37,109 bases of DNA from JAYZAP01 sp964645285. GTDB taxonomy: Bacteria > Pseudomonadota > Alphaproteobacteria > JAAXGF01. The position numbers and the translations under genes were made by a program. How positions within the stretch are numbered: position 1 is the stretch's first letter; each line of letters starts with the position of its first letter. Below the pieces are notes generated by a model. The model was not told the origin of the DNA, searched no databases, and saw nothing but the letters and a program-made list of their open reading frames with translations. Shown here piece by piece: positions 1 through 8,641 of the stretch. The stretch lies in NCBI GenBank assembly GCA_964645285.1, contig CAZYDR010000028.1, positions 1 through 37,109 of the forward strand, given 5' to 3'.

Positions 1-395
1 ACATGGTGATCCCTCAGATGGCCGAGCGTAAGGACGGCTCGGTGATCATCATCTCGTCCATCGCCGGGCTGGCCGGCGACAGCATGCTCGGCATTTACGC
101 CCTCTCCAAGGCGGCCGACTACCAGCTCGCCCGCAACCTGGCGGTGGAGTGGGGCGAGCACAACGTCCGGGCCAACTGCATCGCCCCCGGCCTGGTCAAA
201 ACCGACTTCGCCAAGGCCCTGTGGGAAGACCCGGAACGCAACGCCCAGGCCGTCAAACGCTACCCCCTGGGCCGCCTTGGCGAGCCCGACGACATCGCCG
301 GCACCGCCGTCTTCCTGGCCGCCCGCTCAGGCGCCTGGGTCAGCGGCCAAACCATCGTCATCGACGGCGGCTGGGCCGTTGGGCGGAGCCCGTGA
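1..395 (+). CDS. SDR family oxidoreductase, C-terminal half (5' end outside window)
   Basis: This is the C-terminal part (about 130 residues) of a classical short-chain dehydrogenase/reductase, an NAD(P)(H)-dependent soluble oxidoreductase. The frame is open to the left edge, and the ATG at position 3 aligns to an internal Met of the family (just before the catalytic serine strand), so the gene starts upstream of the window. Visible landmarks are the IIISSIAG strand with the catalytic Ser (about residue 19 of the visible part), the YALSK motif (Tyr32, Lys36 of the visible part), the CIAPGLVKTDF segment and the usual ending VSGQTIVIDGG. The Rossmann TGxxxGIG motif is outside the window. The substrate cannot be told. 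A small gene follows 11 bases after the stop, so the two may be co-transcribed. Confidence 0.9.
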   Translation, partial: MVIPQMAERKDGSVIIISSIAGLAGDSMLGIYALSKAADYQLARNLAVEWGEHNVRANCIAPGLVKTDFAKALWEDPERNAQAVKRYPLGRLGEPDDIAGTAVFLAARSGAWVSGQTIVIDGGWAVGRSP

Positions 396-406
396 GGGGG
401 AGTGAC

Positions 407-550
407 ATGAGCAGCAACAAAAGCATGGCCGAGCCGGCCACGCCGCGTCACCCGCGCGAGGGCTGGGATGCGACCTTTAAAAGAGCGACCGCCAAGGGTG
501 ACGATTTCCTCCTCACCCCGGACAGGTTCGAGCATGAATGGGAGTGGTGA
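407..550 (+). CDS. 47-residue protein resembling the C-terminal tail of MazE/AbrB-type antitoxins
   Basis: A short ORF begins at ATG 407 behind a good ribosome-binding site (GAGGGGGAG) 11 bases after the SDR stop. The protein has a disordered, Ser/Pro-rich start and then the pattern PREGWDATFKRATAKGDD, ending in HEWEW. That arrangement (P-R-x-G-W, G-D-D, terminal acidic/Trp residues) is what I know from the toxin-binding tail of AbrB-fold MazE-like antitoxins. The DNA-binding swapped-hairpin domain that normally precedes it is absent, and no toxin gene lies in the following 580 bases. It may be a stand-alone tail, a relic of a lost toxin-antitoxin locus, or an unrelated small protein. The resemblance is by eye only. 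Confidence 0.5.
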   Translation: MSSNKSMAEPATPRHPREGWDATFKRATAKGDDFLLTPDRFEHEWEW

Positions 551-1133
551 CGCGATGAAAATTAAGTGTATTTAGTAAACCGTCACCGTAATCTAATTTG
601 GAGGACAGAGAGTTGTTCGAATGGTTTCGCTAGATAGACACCATCGTAATTGTCTTGGGAGTTGTTTTGGCGGTAGGATATATTCCTGTTGGTATAGAGT
701 ACTAGCGTGCAAATAATGAATTGAAAGATGAATACAAGAAAAAGAAATTATTCCTATATGTTGCACATCCATATCCACATCTTATCTTCAACGTGAATGC
801 GCGATATACCCCTATAGGAATAGAACACGCGAGAAGGCATTTACTGTATGCGAGGCTGTGGGCGGTCGTTTTTTTGTTTTATCTTGTATATTTTACTATT
901 TATGTAGGTCCGCGCATTTCCGGACGGCAGTTAGTTTCTCCATCCACTAATTTGTAGAGCGATGACAGCGGAGAGGTAACGACTCTCCCAAAAAACTCTA
1001 ATGGTCTAAATCCATAGAGAGAACTGTTAGTAGGCTTGTTCGTAAAATACTGCATTGCGGTGACAGTCTAATAAATCTACGGATTAGAAATTACTAAACA
1101 GTGAGCTCGCGTCCGTTCGACGAAACATCACTC
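551..1133. other. AT-rich intergenic island between two GC-rich gene clusters
   Basis: About 580 bases are visibly richer in A and T than anything else in the window, with T-runs, short ORFs and scattered stops in all frames. It separates the plus-strand SDR unit from the 3' end of the minus-strand acyl-CoA operon. The only coding-like structure I can see is the broken membrane-protein frame at 613-957. From 958 to 1133 I see no gene, no strong hairpin and no repeat. The composition suggests acquired or unselected DNA. Confidence 0.6.
613..957 (+). pseudogene. Possible decayed gene for a small two-helix membrane protein (two in-frame TAG codons)
   Basis: Reading from TTG 613, seven bases after a GGAGGA ribosome-binding site at 600-605, one frame stays coherent to the TAG at 955-957 except for two in-frame TAG codons at 631-633 and 703-705. 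The translation starts MFEWFR, then after the first TAG gives a hydrophobic helix (IDTIVIVLGVVLAVGYIPVG). After the second TAG comes a Lys/Glu-rich cytoplasmic-looking stretch (NNELKDEYKKKK), a soluble part and a second hydrophobic helix (LWAVVFLFYLVYFTIYVG). The only uninterrupted piece is the last 78 codons from TTG 721. I do not recognise a family. The placement of a start and helices in one frame suggests a former gene, but a chance frame in AT-rich DNA is possible. Confidence 0.35.
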
Positions 1134-2201
1134 TCAGCCTCCCGCGCTAACCCCCGCGATCACACAGCCCTTGTCGATCAAAATCCGCACTCGCTCGCCC
1201 ATTTCGGCGAAGCGTTCGTCCTGGGTTTGGCCGCGTAGCCAGCGGATATAGATCTGTTGGATAACCACGGCAATTTTGAAGGTGCCCCAGGCGTGGTACC
1301 AGGCGGACCGGCTGACATCGAGGCCGGAGAGGTCGGCGTAGCGCTGGACCGCCTCGGCGCGGGTCGGGAAGCCGTCGCGCCACAGGGGTGAGGGGCAGGA
1401 GTCGCGCCAGGTCAGCGGGTCGGCGGCCTCGGGCCAATAGGTCAGCAGGTAGCCGAGGTCCATCAGCGGGTCGCCGCGGGTGCACATGTCCCAGTCGAGT
1501 ACGGCCACCGCCCGGGCCGGGTTGTCGTGGGCCACCAGCATGTTGTCGAGTTTGTAGTCGTTATGAACGAAGGTGGCGGCCTGGGGCTCGGGCAGGTTGT
1601 CGGCGAGCCAGGTGATGAGCCTGTCCATGGCCGGAATGTCGTGGTCCTTGGCCGCATGCCAGCGCCCGGTCCAGCCGTCGAGCTGGCGCTCGGCGAAGCC
1701 TTCGGGCCGGCCCATGGCCTCGAGCCCGACGGCGGCCGGGTCGACCGCATGAAAGCGCGCCAGGCAGTCGATGATCATTTCGCCGATATGCCGGGTCAAC
1801 ACCGGGTCGCCCTGGAGATCTTCGGGCAGGTCCTTGCGGATGACGAAGCCGTTGCGCCGCTCCATGACCATGAAGTCTGCGCCGAGGACGTCGTGATCGG
1901 TACACAGTACATAGCAGCGCGGCGCCAGGTCGAACTCGCGCCACAGCACTGACAGCACCCGATGCTCGCGGCTCATGTCGTGGGCGGTGGCGGCGACCGG
2001 GCCGAGGGGCGGGCGGCGCAGCACGAACTCGTTGTCGCCGAAGCGCACCAGATACGTGAGGTTGGCGTGGCCGCCGCCGAACTGGGCGTACTCGAACGGC
2101 CCCTCGGCGCCGTCAAGGTTGTCGCGCAGCCAGGCTTCGAGTGGCCCGGTGTCGAGCCGCTCGTCCGGTCGGACCTCGATGAGTTCGGAGTCAGCGGTCA
2201 T
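1134..2201 (-). CDS. Phosphotransferase family protein (aminoglycoside phosphotransferase / ACAD10-like kinase fold)
   Basis: A 355-residue protein of the APH/choline-kinase fold, in the branch that accompanies acyl-CoA dehydrogenases (as in eukaryotic ACAD10/ACAD11). The family is thought to phosphorylate hydroxylated acyl chains, but its substrate here is unknown. Visible motifs are a nucleotide-binding start (FGGGHANLTYLV, about 41-52), the catalytic loop HNDYKLDN (His213, Asp215, Asn220) and the metal-binding LDWD (Asp236, Asp238). A longer in-frame reading to 2432 exists but runs through the end of the upstream dehydrogenase gene. I therefore start at ATG 2201, although no strong ribosome-binding site precedes it. 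It is the last gene of a six-gene minus-strand operon, 91 bases after the acyl-CoA dehydrogenase, which fits the ACAD/kinase pairing. Confidence 0.88.
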   Translation of the reverse strand: MTADSELIEVRPDERLDTGPLEAWLRDNLDGAEGPFEYAQFGGGHANLTYLVRFGDNEFVLRRPPLGPVAATAHDMSREHRVLSVLWREFDLAPRCYVLCTDHDVLGADFMVMERRNGFVIRKDLPEDLQGDPVLTRHIGEMIIDCLARFHAVDPAAVGLEAMGRPEGFAERQLDGWTGRWHAAKDHDIPAMDRLITWLADNLPEPQAATFVHNDYKLDNMLVAHDNPARAVAVLDWDMCTRGDPLMDLGYLLTYWPEAADPLTWRDSCPSPLWRDGFPTRAEAVQRYADLSGLDVSRSAWYHAWGTFKIAVVIQQIYIRWLRGQTQDERFAEMGERVRILIDKGCVIAGVSAGG

Positions 2202-2292
2202 CAATTGACCGCTGACAAGTCCGCGACCGCGGGCCGCCGACCGTTCGGCGGGAGCCAGCGTGGCGCTTGAACGCGCTTTCCAAAAACCACCT

Positions 2293-3492
<1,200 letters not shown>

Positions 3493-3508
3493 AACTGGTA
3501 TCTCACTT

Positions 3509-5140
3509 TCAAATGGTCGGGAGAACGTAGTCCTTGTAGACCTCGCGCAGGCGCAATTTTGCTATTTTTCCGGTCGCCGTATGGGGCAACTCGTTGGTGA
3601 ACACGACATCGTCGGGCATCCACCACTTGGCGATGCGGCCGTCTAGGAAATCCGTGACGCTGTCCTTGGTCAGATCGACGCCGTCGCGCGGCACCACCAC
3701 CAGCAGCGGTCGTTCGGTCCACTTGGGGTGGGGTATGGCGATGGCCGCGGCCTCGGCGATGTCCGGGTGGCTGACGGCGGTATTTTCCAGGTCGATGGAA
3801 CTGATCCACTCGCCGCCCGACTTGATCAGGTCCTTGGCCCGGTCGGTGATGCGGATGTGGCTGTCGGGCTCGATGGCGCAGACGTCGCCGGTACGGAACC
3901 AACCCTCGTCGTCGAAGGACTCGGCATTGGCGTCGTCGTCCCTGAAGTAGCCCGAGGTGACCCAGGGGCCGCGCACGTAGAGCTCGCCCGAGGTCTCGCT
4001 GTCGTGGGGCAGGCGGTTGCCCTCGTCATCGACGATCTTGATATCGACGCCGTAGAGCACCTGGCCCTGCTTGAGGGTCTCGGTGATCCGCTCATCCTGA
4101 TTAAGCTTGGCCATGCGCCGGGGGTTGATGCCGGCGGCGGCCACCGGGCTGGTCTCGGTCATGCCCCAGCCGTGGGTCAGGGGGACGCCGTAGTCCTTGT
4201 CGAAGGCTTCGATCATGGCGTGAGGCGGGGCGGCGCCGCCGCTTACCAGCATGCGCAGGGTATCGACCCGCTTGCCCGAGGTGCGCAGGTACTCGAGCAT
4301 GCCGAGCCAGATGGTGGGGACGCCTGCGGATACCGATATGTTCTCGTCTTCCATCAGCTGCTGCAGGGTCTCGCCGTCGAATTTCGGTCCGTTGAACACC
4401 AGCTTGGCGCCGACGATGGGCGCCGAGTGGGGAATGCCCCAGGACTGCACGTGAAACAGCGGCACCACCGGCATCACCGTATCGTCACCGCGCAGGGAAA
4501 AAGCGCTGGCCAGGGCGCCGAAGGCGTGCAGCACCGTCGAGCGGTGGCTGTACATAGTGCCTTTGGGATTGCCCGTGGTGCCCGAGGTGTAACACAGGGC
4601 CGAGGCGGTGTTCTCGTCGAAGTCGGGCCAGTCGTAGACCGGTTCCTGGGCCGCCATTAGGGTCTCGTAACAGATGACGTTGGGCAGGCTGGTCTCGGGC
4701 ATATGGTCTTCGTCGGTCATGATGACGAAGCCCTCGACGCCGCCGATCTGGTCCGAAATACCTTCGAGCAGGGGCACGAAGCTGACGTCGGTGAAGATGA
4801 AGCGGTCCTCGGCGTGATTGAAGATATAGACCAGTTGCTCCTGGAACAGGCGCGGGTTGACCGTGTGGCACACCCCGCCCATGCCCGAGATGCCGTAGTA
4901 GAGCTCGAGGTGGCGATAGCTGTTCCACGCCAGGGTGGCGACCCGGTCGCCCTGTTTGACGCCGAGGGCTTCGAGCACGTTGGCCAGTTGCTGGACCCGG
5001 GCGTAACAGTCCCCCCAGGTGTAGCGGTGTATCGGTCCCTCGGTGGTCACCGAGACGATTTCCACGTCCCGGTGGCAGCGGTCCGCATGCTGAATCATCG
5101 ATGGAATCAGCAGCGGTCGATCCATCATCAGGCCTTCCAC
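3509..5140 (-). CDS. Long-chain/medium-chain acyl-CoA ligase (AMP-binding, ANL superfamily)
   Basis: A ligase of about 543 residues that activates a carboxylic acid to its CoA thioester through an acyl-adenylate. The P-loop-like motif YTSGTTGNPKGTMYSH, the adenylate motif HGWGMTETSP, the hinge region GWFRTGDVC...TDRAKDLIKSGGEWIS and the catalytic C-terminal Lys in TATGKIAK are all present. The frame opens at TTG 5146, but the strong GGGAGG (5153-5148) is only one base from it and seven bases from GTG 5140, so GTG 5140 is preferred. The start MEGLMMDRPLL matches the usual N-terminus of AlkK-like medium/long-chain ligases. It sits between the aminotransferase and the acyl-CoA dehydrogenase, and is expected to feed the dehydrogenases of the operon. 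Confidence 0.93.
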   Translation of the reverse strand: MEGLMMDRPLLIPSMIQHADRCHRDVEIVSVTTEGPIHRYTWGDCYARVQQLANVLEALGVKQGDRVATLAWNSYRHLELYYGISGMGGVCHTVNPRLFQEQLVYIFNHAEDRFIFTDVSFVPLLEGISDQIGGVEGFVIMTDEDHMPETSLPNVICYETLMAAQEPVYDWPDFDENTASALCYTSGTTGNPKGTMYSHRSTVLHAFGALASAFSLRGDDTVMPVVPLFHVQSWGIPHSAPIVGAKLVFNGPKFDGETLQQLMEDENISVSAGVPTIWLGMLEYLRTSGKRVDTLRMLVSGGAAPPHAMIEAFDKDYGVPLTHGWGMTETSPVAAAGINPRRMAKLNQDERITETLKQGQVLYGVDIKIVDDEGNRLPHDSETSGELYVRGPWVTSGYFRDDDANAESFDDEGWFRTGDVCAIEPDSHIRITDRAKDLIKSGGEWISSIDLENTAVSHPDIAEAAAIAIPHPKWTERPLLVVVPRDGVDLTKDSVTDFLDGRIAKWWMPDDVVFTNELPHTATGKIAKLRLREVYKDYVLPTI

Positions 5141-5182
5141 GGCCAAACCTCCCGGTTGTTTCGTTTTTGCGCCTTATTTTGT

Positions 5183-6559
5183 CTACATCAGCCCGTCTTC
5201 GCGGACTTCAAGGAATGACTTCTTGAACGCATCAATGACCTCGTCGACGTCCTCGGCGGAGTGGGCCGCCGACAGGAAGAACAGATGAATGCCGGGAACA
5301 ATGACGCCGTTGTTCATCAGGTTCAGGTAGAACTCACGTTCAGCCTCGGTGTTCGTGTTGGCGACATCGCGCGAGGTTTCGATGGGCTCGCGCTGGAAGT
5401 GGAGATAGAAGATCGAACCGGCGTTGAGCAACTGGGCGCCGATCTGGTTCTCGCGGCAGAAGTCGTTGACGGCGTCGGCCAGGCGCTGGCTCTGGGCGTT
5501 GAGCTTGGGATAGATGGTCTCCTTGTTGTCGCGCATGTGGCGCACGGCGGCGATGCCGGCGGCCATGGTCAGCGGGTTGCCCGAGAAGGTGCCGCCGGAG
5601 AACACGCCCCGGGGGTCGGCCTTGCCGAGGCCGAGCAGTGCCATGACATCGGCCCGCCCGGTCAGGGCGCCGATGGGCATGCCGCCGGCCAGGGCCTTGC
5701 CGTAGGTCGCCAGGTCCGGGGTAATGTCGTAGGCCTCCTGGCCGCCGCCGTAGGCGACGCGGAAGCCGGTGACCACTTCGTCCATGAGCATCAGCACGTT
5801 GCACTCGCGGCAGACCTCGAGCAGACCGTGAAGGAACTCGGCGTTGTCGTCGCGCGGCACCGTGTTCTGTACCGGCTGGACGATGACCAGGGCAAGCTCG
5901 TCCGCATGGGCGCGAACCAGGCCGTAGGCCGCCTCGTCGTGATAGGGCAGCACCATCATGGTGTTGTCGTTGACCACGTCGGGCACACCGCGGCCGAGAA
6001 TGCGGCCCAACGGCGCGTCGCGCGGGCTGTCGGGCGCCGCCTTGATCAGGGCGTAGTCGTGGGAGCCGTGGTAGTTGCCGTCGAACACCGCGACCTTGTC
6101 CTTGCCGGTAAAGCCGCGGGCGACGCGCATGCCGTACATGGTGGCTTCGGTGCCCGAATTGCAGAAGATGGTCTGCTCGCCGCAGTTGGCCGCTTCGTTG
6201 AGTAACTCGGCAAGTTCGGCCTGCAGCGGGTTGTGCAGCCCCACATGCCAACCCTTCTTGATCTGCGCCGCCATGGCGTCCTCGATGACCTTGGGCCTGT
6301 GGCCCAGCAGATGCGGGCCGAAGCCCATGGTCAGATCGATATAGCTGTTGCCGTCGACATCGGTGACCCGCGAGCCCTCGGTGGATTCGATATAGATCGG
6401 ATGGGGCATCTCGAAGGTCTGCACCACCTCGACGGCCAGCACGTCGCTGGCATCGGTGCTGATCGCCGCCGATTTGGGCGTGCGCGCGGCCAATTCATTG
6501 CGGGTCCGGGCGCCACGTGAGTCCGGCTTGATGGTCGTCGTTGCCGCGGTATCGCTCAT
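5183..6559 (-). CDS. Class III PLP-dependent aminotransferase (glutamate-1-semialdehyde aminomutase-like)
   Basis: A 458-residue fold-type I PLP enzyme. It shows the cofactor-binding NSGTEA (134-139), the NYHGSHDY segment, LMDEV with Asp260 for the pyridine nitrogen, and the Schiff-base Lys288 in TYGKALAGGMPIG. The GMPIGALTG and FSGGTFSGNPL blocks are typical of the glutamate-1-semialdehyde 2,1-aminomutase group. It is unlikely to be the heme-pathway HemL. It has an unusual 50-residue Thr/Ala-rich N-terminal extension, lies in a catabolic operon, and related proteins act as omega-amino-acid or beta-amino-acid aminotransferases. It follows the SDR by 12 bases and precedes the CoA ligase. A likely role is removing an amino group before CoA activation, but the substrate is unknown. 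Confidence 0.88.
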   Translation of the reverse strand: MSDTAATTTIKPDSRGARTRNELAARTPKSAAISTDASDVLAVEVVQTFEMPHPIYIESTEGSRVTDVDGNSYIDLTMGFGPHLLGHRPKVIEDAMAAQIKKGWHVGLHNPLQAELAELLNEAANCGEQTIFCNSGTEATMYGMRVARGFTGKDKVAVFDGNYHGSHDYALIKAAPDSPRDAPLGRILGRGVPDVVNDNTMMVLPYHDEAAYGLVRAHADELALVIVQPVQNTVPRDDNAEFLHGLLEVCRECNVLMLMDEVVTGFRVAYGGGQEAYDITPDLATYGKALAGGMPIGALTGRADVMALLGLGKADPRGVFSGGTFSGNPLTMAAGIAAVRHMRDNKETIYPKLNAQSQRLADAVNDFCRENQIGAQLLNAGSIFYLHFQREPIETSRDVANTNTEAEREFYLNLMNNGVIVPGIHLFFLSAAHSAEDVDEVIDAFKKSFLEVREDGLM

Positions 6560-6571
6560 AACACGATCTCC

Positions 6572-7312
6572 TTAATGTCCGACGGTGCTGCCGCCGTCAA
6601 GTTGCCAGGTCGCGCCGGTCACGAAACCGGCCTTGTCCGATGCCAGATAGAGAATCGCGCCGGCGATCTCCTCGGGCCTTGCGATGCGTTTCATGGGGGC
6701 GTAGGCGCGGGCCGGGTCGAGGTCCGCGTCGGTGATGGTGCCGGCGCGCATCATGTCGGTATCGACGCCGCCGGGACAGACGTTGTTGATACGCACGTCG
6801 GGCGCCAGATCGAGAGCCAGGGACCGCGACATGTTGATCAGCCCGCCCTTGGAGGCGCAGTAGATGGAGTTTTCCGGCTGGCCCATCATGCCTGATTCCG
6901 AGGCCGTATTGACGATGTTGCCCTTGGCCGCGCGGAGCGCCGGCAGCGCCGCCTGAATGCAGAAGAACGGCCCCTTGAGGTTGATGTCCATGATGTGGTG
7001 CCAGTCCGCCTCGCTGGCGCTGTCCACCGGGCTATGGCTGAACACGCCGGCATTGTTGACCAGCACGTCGAGGCCGCCGAGGCCGTCGAGGGCGGCGCCG
7101 ACGGTAGCGTCGCAGCCGGCCTTGTCAACCAGATCGCCGGGCGCCGCCACCGTGCGTTCGACGCCAAGCTCGGCCAACGCCTTGTCGACCGACTGATTGG
7201 TGCGGCCGTTGACCGCGACGGTGGCGCCGTGGTCGAGGAAGGCTCGCGCCGTAGCGATGCCGATGCCGCGGCTGGCCCCGGTGACCAGTACCTTCTTGCC
7301 CGTGAAGTCCAT
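6572..7312 (-). CDS. SDR family NAD(P)-dependent oxidoreductase
   Basis: A complete 246-residue classical short-chain dehydrogenase. The cofactor motif TGASRGIG (11-18), NNAG (86-89), the catalytic Ser in NTASESG (about 138-140) and YCASK (Tyr151, Lys155) are intact, and the C-terminus TWQLDGGSTVGH is family-typical. It oxidises or reduces a hydroxyl/keto group, most likely on an acyl or acyl-CoA intermediate given its neighbours, but the specific substrate cannot be read from sequence. Second gene of the operon, 44 bases after the acyl-CoA dehydrogenase stop and 12 bases before the aminotransferase start. Confidence 0.93.
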   Translation of the reverse strand: MDFTGKKVLVTGASRGIGIATARAFLDHGATVAVNGRTNQSVDKALAELGVERTVAAPGDLVDKAGCDATVGAALDGLGGLDVLVNNAGVFSHSPVDSASEADWHHIMDINLKGPFFCIQAALPALRAAKGNIVNTASESGMMGQPENSIYCASKGGLINMSRSLALDLAPDVRINNVCPGGVDTDMMRAGTITDADLDPARAYAPMKRIARPEEIAGAILYLASDKAGFVTGATWQLDGGSTVGH

Positions 7313-7356
7313 GGCGTGTCCCCTCCGTCAGTCCGTGAAACCTAGCATGATCATTA

Positions 7357-8526
7357 TCAGCCGGTCAGTACCTCCTGACCGCGTTTGTAGAGTTGGTTGG
7401 CGATGATGATGCGTTGAATTTCGCTGGTCCCCTCCCAGATGCGGTCGACCCGCACTTCGCGGAAGAAGCGGTTGGCTACGTTCTCCGACATATAGCCACG
7501 CCCGCCGAAGATCTGCACCGCCTTGTCGGCGACCCGGCCGGCCATTTCCGAGGCATACAGTTTGGCCATGGCGCATTGGCCGTGAACCACCTTGACGTCG
7601 TCACCGCGATCCATGGCCTCGGCCGCCTGATAGGTCATGAGCCGCGCCGCCCACAGCTCGGTCAGGCTGTCGGCGAGCATGATCTGGATGGCCTGGAACT
7701 CCGATATGGCCTGACCGTAGACGATACGCTCCTGGGCGAACTTTGTGGCTTCGTCGATCAGTCGGCTGGCCGCGCCGCAGCAACGCGCCGCGATCATCAG
7801 GCGCTCGTAGCGGAACCACTCGTTGGTCCAGTGCATGGCGTCAATTTCCGGGTCGATCATGTTGTCCGCCGGCACGAAGGTGTCCTTGAACGAGAAAATC
7901 GGGTGCTCGCTATGGCTGTGCATGTATTTCGGCACTCGCACGACATCGACACCATCGGTGTTCTTGTCGACGAAGAACAAGCCATGTTCGCCTTCGTGAT
8001 CGCCATCGGCGTACTTGGCCTGGAAGATGAAGAAATCACCACGGCCGCCGCCGGTGGCATGCATCTTGACGCCGTTCAGGGCATAACCATTACCCGAGCT
8101 CTTGACCGTTGCCGCGATGGCGTCGACATCCGAGCCGGCGCCCTCCTCGGTGATGGCGTAGCAGTGCTTGCGGGTGCCCGTGATCAGGGGTTGGACCCAG
8201 GTCTCCATTTGATAGGGCGTTGCGACCTCGACTAGGAAGCGTGGCGGCGCCGACCAGCAATGACCCTGACCGTTGGTGGCGCGGCCGCCCTGCTCGTTGA
8301 CGACGACTTGCTCAAGGTAGCTCAGGCCGCCGCCGCCCATCTCCTTGGGCAGAGTCATGGCCCACAGACCGTTCTTCTTGGCCCATTCCTTGTTCATGTC
8401 GCGGTACTTGTCCACCGCCTCGGGGTTCTCCTCGCACTCCAGCTCGCGGGTGATACCGATGTTATCGACGAAATCGCGCACTTTGGCTTGAAAGGCGCGG
8501 GCGCTGTCGGGAAGGGGATAGGACAT
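7357..8526 (-). CDS. Acyl-CoA dehydrogenase family protein
   Basis: A 389-residue acyl-CoA dehydrogenase, first gene of the minus-strand operon. Landmarks are CYAITEEGAGSDVDAI (FAD-binding loop, with GAGSD), the beta-domain NGVKMHATGGG and the C-terminal FGGRGYMSEN...WEGTSEIQR, whose Glu (about 365) occupies the catalytic-base position of the short/medium-chain type. The frame remains open upstream to 8643, but that part is non-homologous. The start at ATG 8526 is supported by a GGAG eight bases away and by homology beginning SYPLPDSARAFQ. A 115-base gap separates it from the divergent RidA-fusion gene and should hold both promoters. The two dehydrogenases of this operon are clearly different from each other and may act on successive substrates. 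Confidence 0.93.
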   Translation of the reverse strand: MSYPLPDSARAFQAKVRDFVDNIGITRELECEENPEAVDKYRDMNKEWAKKNGLWAMTLPKEMGGGGLSYLEQVVVNEQGGRATNGQGHCWSAPPRFLVEVATPYQMETWVQPLITGTRKHCYAITEEGAGSDVDAIAATVKSSGNGYALNGVKMHATGGGRGDFFIFQAKYADGDHEGEHGLFFVDKNTDGVDVVRVPKYMHSHSEHPIFSFKDTFVPADNMIDPEIDAMHWTNEWFRYERLMIAARCCGAASRLIDEATKFAQERIVYGQAISEFQAIQIMLADSLTELWAARLMTYQAAEAMDRGDDVKVVHGQCAMAKLYASEMAGRVADKAVQIFGGRGYMSENVANRFFREVRVDRIWEGTSEIQRIIIANQLYKRGQEVLTG

Positions 8527-8641
8527 GACGTTCACTCCGGGACTGAACGGTGGACGGGATAAAGGGTGGCCTCCGGGTTCAGATTGCATCAACCTGCCGG
8601 GGCCCGCAAGGCGACCATTCCGTACCAGGAGGAGAAACACC
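8527..8641. promoter_or_regulatory. Divergent intergenic region between the acyl-CoA operon and the RidA/MlrC operon
   Basis: These 115 bases lie head-to-head between the acyl-CoA dehydrogenase start and the triple-RidA start, so the promoters of both long operons are expected here. I see the two ribosome-binding sites (GGAG for the minus gene, AGGAGGAG for the plus gene) but no convincing sigma-70 boxes or clear operator palindrome. No regulator gene is adjacent. The claim rests on position only. Confidence 0.45.

Noticed and set aside
149..406. Longer frame including the MazE-tail-like gene from position 149
   Set aside because: The upstream part is an out-of-frame reading of the SDR gene, rich in Arg/Pro. 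ATG 407 with its ribosome-binding site is the sensible start.
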